Assembly (NCBI RefSeq): GCF_024158025.1
Contig: NZ_JAMZEL010000002.1
Span: forward strand, 496,001-560,000
Direction of reading: 5' to 3'
DNA: 64,000 nt
DNA from: Runella salmonicolor
Lineage (GTDB): Bacteria; Bacteroidota; Bacteroidia; Cytophagales; Spirosomataceae
Shown piece by piece: positions 27,112 to 36,010 of this stretch. The position numbers and the translations under genes were made by a program. Each line of letters begins with the position of its first letter. The first letter of the stretch is position 1. Under the pieces are notes generated by a model that was not told the origin of the DNA, made no database searches, and was given only the letters and a program-made list of their open reading frames with translations.

Positions 27112-28563
27112 TTATAACTTTCTTAACACCAACGTCTTATCATTTACACCAGCGGAACTTTGAAGCATAATGGAAGGGGCCGAAACGCTTACATTTTCAG
27201 ATTTAAGGGTTTTTCCTGTCACCACATCCGTCCATGTAGCTGAATAGTTTCCTTTGGGCAACTGTAAGTTTATCCGACAAGGTTGCGCCAAAAGCGGCTC
27301 TGCATATACCAAATATTGCTGGCGGTCTTTCATCGAATATACAAACGCACCTTCGGCGTGCCCTAAAAATGAAGCATCGGGCTTGAGCGTTGCCAAATCC
27401 ATCCGTTCCAGTTGATTTTTTAGCATTTTGAACTGCCTTCTTAGCGTCGGACTTCCGCCGCCGGGGGCGTTGTTGGTCAAATCTTTTCCATCTTCCGAAC
27501 CAACTGAAAACGAGTAGTCTAAATGGCCAAAAAGTCCGCCGCCGCTCATCATAAATCGCCATGCTTGTCGGCGATAAGTGTCGTCGTTTTTCCCCGCAAA
27601 GCCCGTTTCATTAAAACCGACAACTCTGTTGAGGCGATAATTCAGGCCGGCCGCCTCAGGGTGTGCGTAGTGAAACGTATAGATGGAAATGTTGGGATCT
27701 GACACAAAAACGGGCAATTTAAAATTGGCGATATTGTGCGAAATCAGGTGTTTTTTCGCCAAGCTTTTCTCTTGGTTTATAATCCATCCCGAAACGTTTT
27801 TGTGCCACTCGCGAGATTTGGCGGAGGCAACTTCGAGCGTATTTTTCCAGTTATTTCCGGGTTGTTTTAAATCATCAGCGCCCATATAATCATTCCAAAC
27901 CAGCACCGTATCTTTGCCTTCGGCCCAAGGTTCGTTCTGAATTTCGAAGTAAAAATGGTCGTACTGATTCAATTCCTGCACCAATTTGCGGGTATAGGCT
28001 TCCTGAAACTTCAAGATTGCGCCATTATCCAGCGTGTTGACTTTATTGGGCGCGAGGTCGGTCGGTGTTTGATTGACGTTATTTCGGCCATTGAAAGGAT
28101 GATACGCCCAACCCGCCCCGTAGTACGACGAAAAAAGGCAGATTTCCACAATCACCCCGCTCTGCTCAGCCTTTTTCATGAAGTCATGCAAACGCGCAAA
28201 AAACGCTTCGTCCCACACATTAAGGTCGTATTTATCATTTATTTTTTTCCATGGCAATAGTAGACGGTCGTCGGCGGGTGCCATGGTGTTTTTTTGAATA
28301 CCAAACGCCCCTGGCTTTTCGTAGTACGCCCCCGTAAACAACCGAGTTGTGTTGAGGCCGTCGGCCTGCAGGGTTTTGAGGTAGGTATCGTAGTTAAAAT
28401 CAAGGTTCATTACGGCGCCGTAGTGTTCGCCCGAGCCCACAATGACGGTTGGTTTGCCCTTATACGTAAAATAATGCGGGTTTTGCGGCAATAACGCCAA
28501 GGTTTGAGCCAATGCTGTAATGCAAGCACTAAACGCGCAGAGGAAAGCGAAGATAAATTTCAT
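27112..28563 (-). CDS. exported clan GH-A glycoside hydrolase (TIM barrel)
   Basis: The start at 28563 gives signal peptide MKFIFAFLCAFSACITALAQ; the longer frame overlaps the upstream gene. 483 residues. A TIM-barrel domain carries the clan GH-A pair: acid/base E211 in EIQNEPW and nucleophile E319 in NETGF. A C-terminal beta-sandwich (about 400-483) follows. The exact GH family cannot be fixed by eye (GH5-like or DUF4038-like proteins are the closest recognisable types), so substrate is unknown. It stands directly after two secreted esterases, suggesting an esterified plant or algal polysaccharide. Confidence 0.72.
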   Translation of the reverse strand: MKFIFAFLCAFSACITALAQTLALLPQNPHYFTYKGKPTVIVGSGEHYGAVMNLDFNYDTYLKTLQADGLNTTRLFTGAYYEKPGAFGIQKNTMAPADDRLLLPWKKINDKYDLNVWDEAFFARLHDFMKKAEQSGVIVEICLFSSYYGAGWAYHPFNGRNNVNQTPTDLAPNKVNTLDNGAILKFQEAYTRKLVQELNQYDHFYFEIQNEPWAEGKDTVLVWNDYMGADDLKQPGNNWKNTLEVASAKSREWHKNVSGWIINQEKSLAKKHLISHNIANFKLPVFVSDPNISIYTFHYAHPEAAGLNYRLNRVVGFNETGFAGKNDDTYRRQAWRFMMSGGGLFGHLDYSFSVGSEDGKDLTNNAPGGGSPTLRRQFKMLKNQLERMDLATLKPDASFLGHAEGAFVYSMKDRQQYLVYAEPLLAQPCRINLQLPKGNYSATWTDVVTGKTLKSENVSVSAPSIMLQSSAGVNDKTLVLRKL

Positions 28564-28607
28564 GATAGGTTTTGGGTAGGTAGGACTTGTTGGCAGGTCT
28601 ACATTTT

Positions 28608-29900
28608 TCAAGAAAGCCATTTATCAAACCATTCAAATGCATCTTTTTGCATTGGTTGGTCAAACTTATGCTCACCGTCATAAAACTTCCCTTGGTATTT
28701 ATCCCCCGCTCCCGCTTTGGCAAAGATTTCACGGAGTTGGTTGTCGGCTTTTTTCATTTCTGGCAACGTAAATAAGTCATCGTCGTTGTTGTTTTGCACC
28801 ATCGTTGGCAAAGGCGCCCGTATCCCCAAAATCTCGGGAAAATCTAAATAATTGGGTAACAACGGCACATATAGCATCCACGTGTGCGTGTACGATTTGT
28901 ACAAAATAAAATCATCCCAGGTCGACATAAAACCCACGCACACCGCGCATTTGATGCGCGCATCCAACCCACCCAAGTACGCCGTCCGCAATCCACCACC
29001 CGACAGTCCCGCGCAGCCGATGCGGTTCTTGTCTACATCGGAACGGTTGCTTAAAATATCCAAGGCAATTTGGTCTTCGGCCAAAACCACGCCTGGCCAA
29101 GTGGTACCACCGCAAAACAATGATTTCGACATAACGTGCTCATGCTCACCCGCCCAAGTATTGTAGGCTTGGATATTTTCGGTTTTCTCGGGGTCAGCGT
29201 CCGATTTACCTTCCGTTTTGAGTGGGCCCCACGAATACCCAGCGACTTCGTCGTACAATACCCGACGACTTTCAAACGCAAATGTATCGTGAACCAATAC
29301 CACATAACCGCGTTTGGCAAGCTCATTAGCCCAGGCTTTACCACCATAATAATGCTCCTGATGCTCAACCAACAACGGGTGCATGTCGTCCGAAAGGCGT
29401 ACTATTTTACGTTTACCAAAGTACTTATTGCCGCCGTGATCGTGAAGCGCCAGAATCGCAGGCAGGGGTTTGGTTGCTCCTTGGGGCTTCAAAAGATAGG
29501 CTTTGGTCGGGCGGCCATAGGGCAATTGCCACGACAGCTCTTCAATATCCAGTCCATCATACGCGTATTTTTTCTCGACGGTAACGGGGGGCGTTTTGCC
29601 CAAATCAGGTTTAAAAATCAACTCACTGGTTTTGGCAAGGGCTTCTTTTTGCCACGTTTTTACATTGTTCCATTTGGCGTTTCGGAACGATAACGCAGGG
29701 ATATTTTTTACCAATGATGAGGCCCATTCGCCGTACGTGCCAATCAGGCTTTTTTGAGTTGCCATTGTTTCTGTGTTGGTTGAAAAAACATGATTCCCTA
29801 CCGATACATCCATTGCATCGGGTAGTACCGCCAATGAAGCCGCCATACTTGCCGAAGTTTTAATGAATTTGCGGCGGGAAGCAGAAGATTTTCCGTTCAT
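28608..29900 (-). CDS. Tat-exported alpha/beta hydrolase (dienelactone-hydrolase / acetyl-xylan-esterase type)
   Basis: A 430-residue protein with a twin-arginine-like leader (SRRKFIKT then a hydrophobic Ala/Ser/Val stretch). The hydrolase domain has a lid-region HDHGG, the nucleophile elbow G-L-S-G-G-G near residue 257, a downstream acid in the NNDDDLF region and His in YDGEHKFDQP. It resembles abhydrolase family members annotated as acetyl-xylan or glucuronoyl-type esterases. It probably removes ester substituents from sugars in the periplasm. It is co-directional with the GH-A gene (44 bases downstream) and the type-B carboxylesterase (28 bases upstream). Confidence 0.78.
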   Translation of the reverse strand: MNGKSSASRRKFIKTSASMAASLAVLPDAMDVSVGNHVFSTNTETMATQKSLIGTYGEWASSLVKNIPALSFRNAKWNNVKTWQKEALAKTSELIFKPDLGKTPPVTVEKKYAYDGLDIEELSWQLPYGRPTKAYLLKPQGATKPLPAILALHDHGGNKYFGKRKIVRLSDDMHPLLVEHQEHYYGGKAWANELAKRGYVVLVHDTFAFESRRVLYDEVAGYSWGPLKTEGKSDADPEKTENIQAYNTWAGEHEHVMSKSLFCGGTTWPGVVLAEDQIALDILSNRSDVDKNRIGCAGLSGGGLRTAYLGGLDARIKCAVCVGFMSTWDDFILYKSYTHTWMLYVPLLPNYLDFPEILGIRAPLPTMVQNNNDDDLFTLPEMKKADNQLREIFAKAGAGDKYQGKFYDGEHKFDQPMQKDAFEWFDKWLS

Positions 29901-29928
29901 TTTTGAGGGTTTTTGTCGTCTGTTTTGA

Positions 29929-31455
29929 TTACTTTATTTGCACGCTATCCAACAGTTCAAATTCGGTCCTAAACAGCGCTGGTCGTTCCTGCACAGTATC
30001 ACCCAATTCCAGCACCACACCCGACTTTTTATCGTGTCCTTTCCACTCTGGAAGGCCCTTGGCGTTGGGGTTTCCTGTTTTGGCAAAATTCACCCAATAA
30101 TCGGCCATGTTGTTTTCCAATTGGCGGTCCACTTCCTGCCAAGGCCGATTCCAGCGGTGCAATGTATGCAACGCATACGGTACTTCTGAGGTGTGAAATG
30201 CGCCATAATTCGGGAAATTGGGCTTATCGGGCGGCACATGCGTAAACTGATAAAGATAAGCTTTGCTTTTATTGAAGCCCGCCCACAAATGCGCCGCACG
30301 GGCCGCAAACGAAAGCAAGCCCAATTTTAACTGGGCAGCTTTGGCTTCCTCGTCGGTGGCGGCGGGAAACAGCTTCAAAAATTCGTCGGCCTTGTCACCG
30401 TATTTTTCCCGCAATTGTTGTTTGAATTTTTCAGCCGAAAGCGCCTGTCCGCCCGTTATACTGCCGTCGCCCGTGACCCAGCCTGCCATCAGCGGCACGT
30501 CGTTGTGTTTGCCTTCTTTAAAATGGTTGAAAATATCCGTAGGCAACACGTGGCCGTCGAGCGTAACGCCAAAACGAATGCCGCCTTGTGTCGCCGCCAA
30601 AATTTCTTCGGGTGTTTTTTTGCGTAATTCCGCCAAATTGGCCGCATTGGCCTTCTTCTGAAACGCTTCTCCCACTTTTTCGGCATCTGCTAGCGACGCT
30701 GGAATGCGGTTGGAAAGCATCCCACCGCTTTGGGCAATGGCGCGGTGAAAAAGGCGCTTGGCCAACGGCGACGCTACCAAACAATTAACGCTCATCGACC
30801 CTGCCGACTGCCCCGCAATGGTGACGTTGTTGGGGTCGCCGCCAAAAGCGGCAATGTTGTTTTGAATCCATTTGAGGGCCGCAATCTGGTCCAGTAAACC
30901 ATAATTTCCTGAGGCGTTGTTTTGCTCTTTACTCAACTCAGGATGCGCCATAAAACCCAACGCGCCGACCCGATAATTAATACTCACAAAAACAACCCCT
31001 TTTTTTGCCATTTCTTCACCGTCATAAATGGCGCAAGCTGCCGAACCCGACGAAAAGCCCCCACCATAAATCCACACAAAAACGGGACGATTCTCGTAGG
31101 CCAACTTCGCGCCTGTCCAAACATTGAGGTACAGGCAATCTTCGCTCAGTGGCTCCGGTGGGGCAATAAACTCTTCGGTCCAGCAGTAAAAAGGCACTGG
31201 TTTGGACTGAATCGGACTGGCCGAGAAAGCCTCGCATTTGCGAATGCCTTGCCAGTTTTTGGCAGGCTGAGGAGCTTTCCAGCGCAAGTCGCCCACGGGT
31301 GGAGCGGCAAAAGGAATACCTTTATATATATGAATATCGCCACTTTTTAGGCCTGATATAGCACCATTTTCGGTCTTGACAATGTTGTATTGCGCCTGCG
31401 TTTTTAGCCCTACCGCAAGCAATCCTAACAGTAGAAGATTGGGAAGTATTTTCAT
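29929..31455 (-). CDS. exported type-B carboxylesterase/lipase family protein
   Basis: A 508-residue enzyme with signal peptide ending LKTQAQ. Classic signatures are KGIPFAAPPVGDLRWK near the N-terminus, EDCLYLNVW near 105, the nucleophile motif IAGQSAGSMSV near 215, and a C-terminal GAFHTSEVPY His region. It hydrolyses carboxylic esters; likely targets are acyl or feruloyl groups on polysaccharides, judging from its place at the head of a three-gene esterase/glycosidase unit. It is first gene of that minus-strand unit. Confidence 0.85.
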   Translation of the reverse strand: MKILPNLLLLGLLAVGLKTQAQYNIVKTENGAISGLKSGDIHIYKGIPFAAPPVGDLRWKAPQPAKNWQGIRKCEAFSASPIQSKPVPFYCWTEEFIAPPEPLSEDCLYLNVWTGAKLAYENRPVFVWIYGGGFSSGSAACAIYDGEEMAKKGVVFVSINYRVGALGFMAHPELSKEQNNASGNYGLLDQIAALKWIQNNIAAFGGDPNNVTIAGQSAGSMSVNCLVASPLAKRLFHRAIAQSGGMLSNRIPASLADAEKVGEAFQKKANAANLAELRKKTPEEILAATQGGIRFGVTLDGHVLPTDIFNHFKEGKHNDVPLMAGWVTGDGSITGGQALSAEKFKQQLREKYGDKADEFLKLFPAATDEEAKAAQLKLGLLSFAARAAHLWAGFNKSKAYLYQFTHVPPDKPNFPNYGAFHTSEVPYALHTLHRWNRPWQEVDRQLENNMADYWVNFAKTGNPNAKGLPEWKGHDKKSGVVLELGDTVQERPALFRTEFELLDSVQIK

Positions 31456-31727
31456 AACCTATCAAATCACAAAAAAGAGAAAAACTACTCATAATACAGT
31501 TACTAAGCCACCTTCCCTACCATTTCCACCATCGCCACAAACACCCGTTAAAGAGTCCACCACTCATCTAATTGCATCCATTCTTCTAAAAAAACCGTTA
31601 ATGTATGTTAAGAATCACGCTAACGTCAGTTTTTAGCTAATTTTGTGCGTTAATACTGCACAGAATCTAAAATGAACGACAGCCTGCTGACCCGTCGCCT
31701 GTGTGAACGACACTTTTCATTGATTAT
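31456..31727. other. intergenic region between divergent genes
   Basis: 272 bases separating the minus-strand esterase unit from the plus-strand OstA-like gene. No ORF of note. A TAATTTTG box (31638-31645) fits the -7 element of Bacteroidota promoters for the OstA-like gene, but a matching -33 TTTG is not evident. Confidence 0.35.
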
Positions 31728-33761
31728 ATGATTTTTTCAAAAATTAGCCATATCCATTGCAACCCCAAAGCCTTATTCTGCGTATATGGGATTAAACGAC
31801 TTATCATTCTCATGAGCGTCTTCAGTTCCGTATTCACCTATGCCCAACGCCCTACCGCAGGCCCTACTTCCTCCCCGCAAGGAGAAGAAAAGGTTTTTTT
31901 GCTGGGTGCCGACAGCATGACCGTCATGAAAATGACGGATGGAAGTGAAGTGCGTAGGGTAGTCAATAAGGTGGTTTTTCGTCACAAAGGAGCGCTGATG
32001 TATTGTAACTTGGCCATTCATAACGTGGCCTCTAATGCCATTGAGGCTTACGGCAATGTTCGGATTGTGCAGGGTGATACCATTACCGTTACGGGAGATA
32101 CGCTGTTTTACTACGGAAATAGCCGTTTGGCAAAGGTGATGGGAAAAGTAGTCAATCTTAAAGACCGCAAAAGAACCGTTACGTCAACCAAGATTGAATA
32201 CGACATGGCAACGGGTGTTGCTTTTTATCCCAACAAGGGGAAAATCATTGATGCCGAAAACACCCTGACCAGCAACATTGGGTATTATGACACCCGTACC
32301 AAAGTTTCTACTTATTACACCAACGTTAAACTGGTCAACAAAAAGTACACGCTGACCACCGACACCCTCATTTATAACTCACTGACCAAAATCGCCGACT
32401 TTAAAAGCCCTACAAAAGTAGTCAGTAAAGAAGGAACGGTCATTGCCAAAAATGGCTCCTATAACACCGATACTGGCGAGTCGTTGTTTAGAACCCGCAC
32501 CACCATTGACAATCCAGACTATACCCTCACGGGCGATTCACTCTCGTTTGACAACCTAAACAAAAAAGGATTTGCCAAAGGAAAAGTGGAAATTGTGTCT
32601 AAAAACGATGACACGATTCTCAACGGAGATTTCGGAATCTACAACGGAAAATTGGGCATATCAAAGGTTTGGGGACACGCCCTAACGCGGTCTGTCATTT
32701 CAAAAGACACTCTTTTTATGACAGCCGACACCCTTTACTCTATTGATATACAACCAGATACTACCACAGCAGCTATCTCAAAACCAAATTTATCCAGCAA
32801 GCAACTTGACAAAAATAAAGTTGACGCTGATTCTTTGGCTAAGGCAAAACCTGTAGTTGGTTTTTCGCTCAAAGGAAGAAAAAGTAGTGTTTTTTTAAAA
32901 GAGATAACCCCGTCCAATCAGGCCAATTTGGCAAAACGTATCGCGGTAAAAACGAAGGCAAGTGCCGATTCACTGCTTAGTATTTTGCCCCTGCCCGCCT
33001 CGGGGCGTGAGCTTTCTAAGCCCGCCAAAGACGCGCTCGTAAACCAAAAAGCAGATACATCAAATGCCCAAAAACCCCGAAAGTTAATTGGGTACAAAAA
33101 CGTGTTATTGTACAAAAAAGACCTTCAAAGTCGCTGTGATTCACTGATTTACAACTCTTTAGACTCCAACATTACATTTCTAAAGAAGCCCATCATCTGG
33201 TCTTCTAAGTATCAGTTGGAAGCAGATTCAATCGTGGCGCAGATGGTCGAACAAAAGTTGAGGACCATGTACCTGAAAGCAAAATCATTTGTTATTTCTC
33301 AAGATACCCTTCTTAATTTTAATCAAGTAAAAGGGCGGCGGATTACGGCTTATTTTGACGACAGCACCCGATTGCAACGCGTATTTGTAGAAGGCAACGG
33401 CGAGAGTATCTATTTTGCGGCCAACGAAGAAAAAAAAGCCATGGGAATGAATCGAGTAGAATGTGCCAAGATGACGCTCAATTTTCGTCGTAACCAAGTA
33501 CATAGAATTCAATTTGTGGGCCAACCCGATGGTCGTTTTATTCCTCCGCAGAGTATTAAAGGAGAAGACAAAGAACTTGAAGGTTTCAATTGGCGAATCA
33601 AAGAAAAACCGACAAAACTTGAAATTTTAGCCAAAGCTGGCTTTAAACCAATCGAAAAGAAAATTGTCAAACCGCCAGTGACGAAAGAATCAAAAGCCGT
33701 CAAAACAGTGACGAAAGAAGTTTTGAAAACAAGGGTAAAGTCCAATAAAAAGAAACTTTAG
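31728..33761 (+). CDS. OstA/LptA-domain exported protein (lipopolysaccharide-transport related)
   Basis: A 677-residue protein with an N-terminal signal region ending FTYAQ; a second Met at residue 29 is a possible later start. Residues about 45-330 are OstA/LptA-like repeats of short strands (D-S-M-T-V, G-D-T-I-T-V-T-G-D-T-L, Y-T-L-T-T-D-T-L-I-Y), the beta-jellyroll that carries LPS in LptA and the N-domain of LptD. A second strand-rich region at about 475-600 repeats the pattern, separated by a low-complexity Lys/Ser/Ala linker. The tail is Lys/Thr-rich. It probably helps LPS cross the periplasm in Bacteroidota, which lack classical LptA architecture. Family clear, mechanism inferred. Confidence 0.78.
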   Translation: MIFSKISHIHCNPKALFCVYGIKRLIILMSVFSSVFTYAQRPTAGPTSSPQGEEKVFLLGADSMTVMKMTDGSEVRRVVNKVVFRHKGALMYCNLAIHNVASNAIEAYGNVRIVQGDTITVTGDTLFYYGNSRLAKVMGKVVNLKDRKRTVTSTKIEYDMATGVAFYPNKGKIIDAENTLTSNIGYYDTRTKVSTYYTNVKLVNKKYTLTTDTLIYNSLTKIADFKSPTKVVSKEGTVIAKNGSYNTDTGESLFRTRTTIDNPDYTLTGDSLSFDNLNKKGFAKGKVEIVSKNDDTILNGDFGIYNGKLGISKVWGHALTRSVISKDTLFMTADTLYSIDIQPDTTTAAISKPNLSSKQLDKNKVDADSLAKAKPVVGFSLKGRKSSVFLKEITPSNQANLAKRIAVKTKASADSLLSILPLPASGRELSKPAKDALVNQKADTSNAQKPRKLIGYKNVLLYKKDLQSRCDSLIYNSLDSNITFLKKPIIWSSKYQLEADSIVAQMVEQKLRTMYLKAKSFVISQDTLLNFNQVKGRRITAYFDDSTRLQRVFVEGNGESIYFAANEEKKAMGMNRVECAKMTLNFRRNQVHRIQFVGQPDGRFIPPQSIKGEDKELEGFNWRIKEKPTKLEILAKAGFKPIEKKIVKPPVTKESKAVKTVTKEVLKTRVKSNKKKL

Positions 33762-33843
33762 TCTAAGAAAAACCTTTTACGCTTTTTTTTCGTTTATATT
33801 GTATCCCGATTAATAAATTTTAACACTCTTTTAAGGTTCAATT

Positions 33844-33875
33844 TTTGATATTACAAAAAATAGCCTATATTTTTG
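33844..33875 (+). promoter_or_regulatory. consensus Bacteroidota promoter
   Basis: TTTG (33844-33847), a 20-base spacer and TATTTTTG (33868-33875) match both boxes of the Bacteroidota primary sigma-factor consensus. The next ATG is 45 bases downstream. Confidence 0.65.
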
Positions 33876-33919
33876 CAGGAAACAGACAAGAAATATGATT
33901 TTTCAATCCATCCACAGCT

Positions 33920-34540
33920 ATGAAAAAAACTATACTAAAATATATCTTTCTTACCATCTTCAGTGTTTTTGCCCTGACTGATGCCTCGGCGCAGTCAGAA
34001 GTAAATCGAAGCAAAAGCCGCCTGAACGTCGGGAAGAAATCAACATCCGTTACTTCACCCACTCTCACCAAGATACCTCGGTCATTGGATCGCAGTATCA
34101 ACTTGCGCCCAAGCTCGGCCATCAACGCTTACTACCGTTCTATTTTACTTAGTCCGGGCACTGCTACAAATGCAAATACCGCCAATAAAAACCGTACCAA
34201 CGGTGAATTGGCCACGGCCTCCGATACCCGCCCGAATTTGGAAGAAGTTGCCAAGTCTGAAGATTTATTTTTTGTGAGCGAAAAACTACGCGTATTGAAT
34301 GCGTACCCTAATCCCGCAAATGATTACGCTGAGATTGATTATCAGATTTCAGGTAATGTCGGCAACGCAAAAATCTCATTGTATAACATCTTGGGAGCCA
34401 ACGTGGCTGAATATGATTTGGATAGAAACGAACGTCAACTCCGCATTTCGACCCGCGAAATTCCGACTGGAGTTTACTTTTATCAGTTACTGTTAGAAGG
34501 CAAAAAAGTAGCAACCAAAAAATTGCTAATTAGACACTAA
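33920..34540 (+). CDS. small secreted protein with T9SS type A sorting domain
   Basis: A 206-residue protein with a signal peptide (about 1-25, ending DASAQ). The middle (about 30-120) is low-complexity, Asn/Ser/Thr/Arg-rich and without recognisable domain. The C-terminal 75 residues are a type IX secretion sorting domain: N-A-Y-P-N-P-A, I-S-L-Y-N-I-L-G and L-P/I-P-T-G-V-Y-F-Y-Q-L. Such domains direct passage through the T9SS pore and attachment to the surface. The cargo part is too short to be an enzyme, so a surface or adhesive role is likely. It has its own consensus promoter. Confidence 0.82.
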   Translation: MKKTILKYIFLTIFSVFALTDASAQSEVNRSKSRLNVGKKSTSVTSPTLTKIPRSLDRSINLRPSSAINAYYRSILLSPGTATNANTANKNRTNGELATASDTRPNLEEVAKSEDLFFVSEKLRVLNAYPNPANDYAEIDYQISGNVGNAKISLYNILGANVAEYDLDRNERQLRISTREIPTGVYFYQLLLEGKKVATKKLLIRH

Positions 34541-34635
34541 TTTGCGATAGTCAATCACTTAAAACGTACTGAATACTTTTTACGCTTCTATTTCGTTATG
34601 AGATATGAAGCAATTTTTGTATTTTTGCGCCCGAT

Positions 34636-35544
34636 ATGCGTAACACCCGATTTGGATTTTTTCTGCTGATTTTCACCGCCGTAGTGCTGGGTTCGTGCAG
34701 CAAGTTTGCTAAACTGCAAAAGGAAGGAACACTTGAACAGAAGTATGAGGCGGCCCTTCAGTATTACAAGAAAGCTGATTATTATCGTGCAGGCTTGCTG
34801 TTTGAAGAAATCACTCCTTTGTTAAATGGCAAAGACGCTCGCCAAGCCGAGCTCGCTCAATTTTACAATGCCTACTGTAATTTCAAGCAGTCAAACTACA
34901 ACATGGCACAGTTCCTGTTCAAGAACTTCTATGAAACATTTCAGCGAAGTGAATACGCTCAGGAATCTTTGTACATGCATGCTTATTCGCTGTACAAAGA
35001 CTCTCCAAACTCAAACCTTGACCAAACCAATACCCTGACCGCCATCAGTGCCCTTCAGGATTTTATCAATACCTATCCCGAAAGTGCATTCCGTGAAGAG
35101 AGTACTCAGTTGATACTGGAACTTCGGGAAAAACTAGAACGTAAAGCCTACGACAAAGCTAAACTTTACTACAAAACCAGTGAAGCCAACATTGCCAATT
35201 ACCGTTCAGCCGTAGTGGCCATCAACAATTACCAAAAAGATTTTCCCGATTCTAAATACAATGAGGAGCTGGCATTTTTACGCGTTGATGCGCAATATAA
35301 TCTAGCAAAACTGAGCTTCGCCGAAAAGCAAAAAGAACGTTATCAAGACGTTTCCAAATATTATTTGGCATTTTTGGACAAGTACCCCAATAGTAAATAC
35401 TTACGTCAGGCTGAACGGTATTACGAAAATACCGTAAAAGAATTGGGCGTAATTTTAGAAGCAGAGAAAGCCGAAAAAGCATTGAAGGAGAAAAAACCTT
35501 CAGACGCTGGTAAACTTTCGACTCCTTCTTCTACTCAAAACTAA
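34636..35544 (+). CDS. bamD: outer-membrane assembly lipoprotein BamD
   Basis: A 302-residue lipoprotein (lipobox LGSC, Cys21). The mature part is five TPR-type helical pairs, including AQFYNAYCNFKQSNYNMA and QESLYMHAYSLYKDSP. BamD is the essential partner of BamA for inserting beta-barrels in the outer membrane. A TATTTTTG box at 34620-34627 sits so close to the ATG (34636) that a transcript from it would have almost no leader. It heads a plus-strand run bamD, rpoZ, coaBC, porD-like, recN that is conserved in Cytophagales and Flavobacteria. Confidence 0.88.
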   Translation: MRNTRFGFFLLIFTAVVLGSCSKFAKLQKEGTLEQKYEAALQYYKKADYYRAGLLFEEITPLLNGKDARQAELAQFYNAYCNFKQSNYNMAQFLFKNFYETFQRSEYAQESLYMHAYSLYKDSPNSNLDQTNTLTAISALQDFINTYPESAFREESTQLILELREKLERKAYDKAKLYYKTSEANIANYRSAVVAINNYQKDFPDSKYNEELAFLRVDAQYNLAKLSFAEKQKERYQDVSKYYLAFLDKYPNSKYLRQAERYYENTVKELGVILEAEKAEKALKEKKPSDAGKLSTPSSTQN

Positions 35545-35572
35545 AAGTTGAACATTAAATTATTCAAATACA

Positions 35573-35881
35573 ATGGCAGCAAATCCATCAATCATAACCC
35601 GCGACACCGACAAATTGGCCGCGAAAACTGGTAACTTGTACGAATCGGTGGCGATTATTTCACGCCGTTCACGTCAAATTGCCTCCAAAACCAAAGAAGA
35701 GCTTAACAACAAGCTTGCTGAGTTTGCCTCAGGTATTGACAACCTCGAAGAAGTATTTGAAAACCGCGAGCAAATCGAGATTTCTAAATTCTACGAGCGT
35801 CAGCCTAAGCCAACGGGTATCGCCATTGAAGAATTTATGGAAGATAAACTTTTCTGGCGTTCAAGCGACGAAGAAGTTTAA
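35573..35881 (+). CDS. rpoZ: DNA-directed RNA polymerase omega subunit (Bacteroidota type)
   Basis: A 102-residue protein 28 bases after bamD. It contains the omega/Rpb6-like core NLYESVAIISRRSRQIA (about 22-38), which binds the C-terminal tail of beta-prime to aid polymerase assembly. The Bacteroidota omega subunit is divergent from the proteobacterial one and is consistently found beside bamD and coaBC. A strong terminator follows. Confidence 0.85.
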   Translation: MAANPSIITRDTDKLAAKTGNLYESVAIISRRSRQIASKTKEELNNKLAEFASGIDNLEEVFENREQIEISKFYERQPKPTGIAIEEFMEDKLFWRSSDEEV

Positions 35882-35895
35882 TCTTTTCCTCCCAT

Positions 35896-35933
35896 AAAAA
35901 AAGCCGCACGATTAAACAACGTGCGGCTTTTTT
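35896..35933 (+). terminator. rho-independent terminator after rpoZ
   Basis: GCCGCAC (35903-35909) pairs with GTGCGGC (35921-35927), with A's before and six T's after. It ends the bamD-rpoZ transcript before coaBC. Confidence 0.9.
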
Positions 35934-36010
35934 GTGCCATTTATGTACATTTGGAAGTAAATATTCCTTAAATGCCTACCGTATTTTTTCTTTGTACACT
36001 ATTGTAACTC

